32,565 nt of DNA from the NCBI GenBank assembly GCA_021794075.1, contig JAJYRM010000044.1:1-32565 (forward strand), in the 5' to 3' direction. The stretch is from Bacteroidota bacterium. GTDB taxonomy: Bacteria; Bacteroidota; Ignavibacteria; Kryptoniales; JAKASW01. Both the position numbers and the translations under genes were made by a program. The notes under the pieces were generated by a model. That model was given only the letters and a program-made list of their open reading frames with translations, ran no database searches and was not told where the DNA came from. Positions 32,439 through 32,565 of the stretch are shown one piece after another. Position 1 is the stretch's first letter. The number at the start of each line of letters is the position of its first letter.

Positions 32439-32565
32439 ATCGAGTAGGAGGCGGGATTACTCCCGCCGTCCTCTCACACCACGGTACGAACGGTTCCGTA
32501 TACGGCGGTTCGTGAAAGATTCCGGATTTTGAGCATTGTGTCGAGGAGCGAGACGAGTCCCATCC
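32439..32565 (-). mobile_element. 3' end of a group II intron (domains V and VI), runs out of the window
   Basis: On the minus strand, GAACCGCCGTATACGGAACC (32511-32492) begins a typical domain V. Its lower stem ACCGCCGTA pairs with TACCGTGGT (32486-32478) with one C-C mismatch, and the upper stem TACGG/CCGT is capped by a small loop. Domain VI follows as a 7-bp stem GGCGGGA-TTAC-TCCCGCC (32450-32467 on plus). A candidate branch-point A lies seven bases from the intron end CTACTCGAT, which falls at about 32439. The rest of the intron, including any reverse transcriptase gene, lies to the right of the window. The domain V sequence closely resembles bacterial group II introns known to me. The exact class cannot be told from this fragment. 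Confidence 0.82.

Noticed and set aside
1-32565. CRISPR array, rRNA or tRNA genes
   Set aside because: No regularly spaced short direct repeats with unique spacers were seen, and no tRNA cloverleaf or rRNA segment was recognised by eye.

Overview
The window looks like chromosomal DNA from a FCB-group bacterium (Bacteroidota/Ignavibacteriota/Chlorobiota side). This is inferred from gene content: paired lysine 6-aminotransferase and aldehyde dehydrogenase, DUF4402-type secreted proteins, a very large periplasmic TPR protein, GAF/PAS sensors with a shared GRGPTGT motif, and a Rho without the usual N-terminal helical domain. The exact taxon cannot be fixed from the sequence alone.

Left third (1 to about 6250): an integron-type gene-cassette array read on the minus strand. 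Five attC-like sites separate cassettes carrying, in array order from the right, a GIY-YIG nuclease-like protein, a cassette invaded by an IS91-like element, a BsuPI-like lipoprotein, an Mrr-type restriction endonuclease, an M23 metallopeptidase, and the start of one more secreted or membrane protein cut by the window edge. For every complete cassette the 7-base inverse core of its own attC is the exact reverse complement of the core at its start. This fixes both orientation and boundaries. The IS91-like element carries a zinc-binding HUH transposase plus a tyrosine recombinase gene split at an A9 run. No IntI-type integrase with the family-specific insert is visible. The gene at the head of the array is a different, XerC/D-like tyrosine recombinase.

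Middle (6300 to 12320): that recombinase, a helical hypothetical protein, an unassigned 800-base stretch with spaced palindromes of the CATTATG type, and a six-PAS hybrid histidine kinase, all on the minus strand.

Centre-right (12930 to 23180), plus strand: transcription terminator Rho, whose reading frame has no ATG, GTG or TTG at the position set by its Shine-Dalgarno sequence; three tandem DUF4402 secreted proteins; a tightly overlapping operon plsY-htrA-purB-small membrane protein; and a two-gene lysine catabolic unit (aldehyde dehydrogenase, L-lysine 6-transaminase).

Right (23245 to 32565), minus strand: two adjacent GAF/PAS sensor proteins without kinase domains; the operon TPR protein, unknown protein, ObgE; and, at the extreme right edge, the 3' end (domains V and VI) of a group II intron that runs out of the window.

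No rRNA, tRNA or CRISPR array was recognised.
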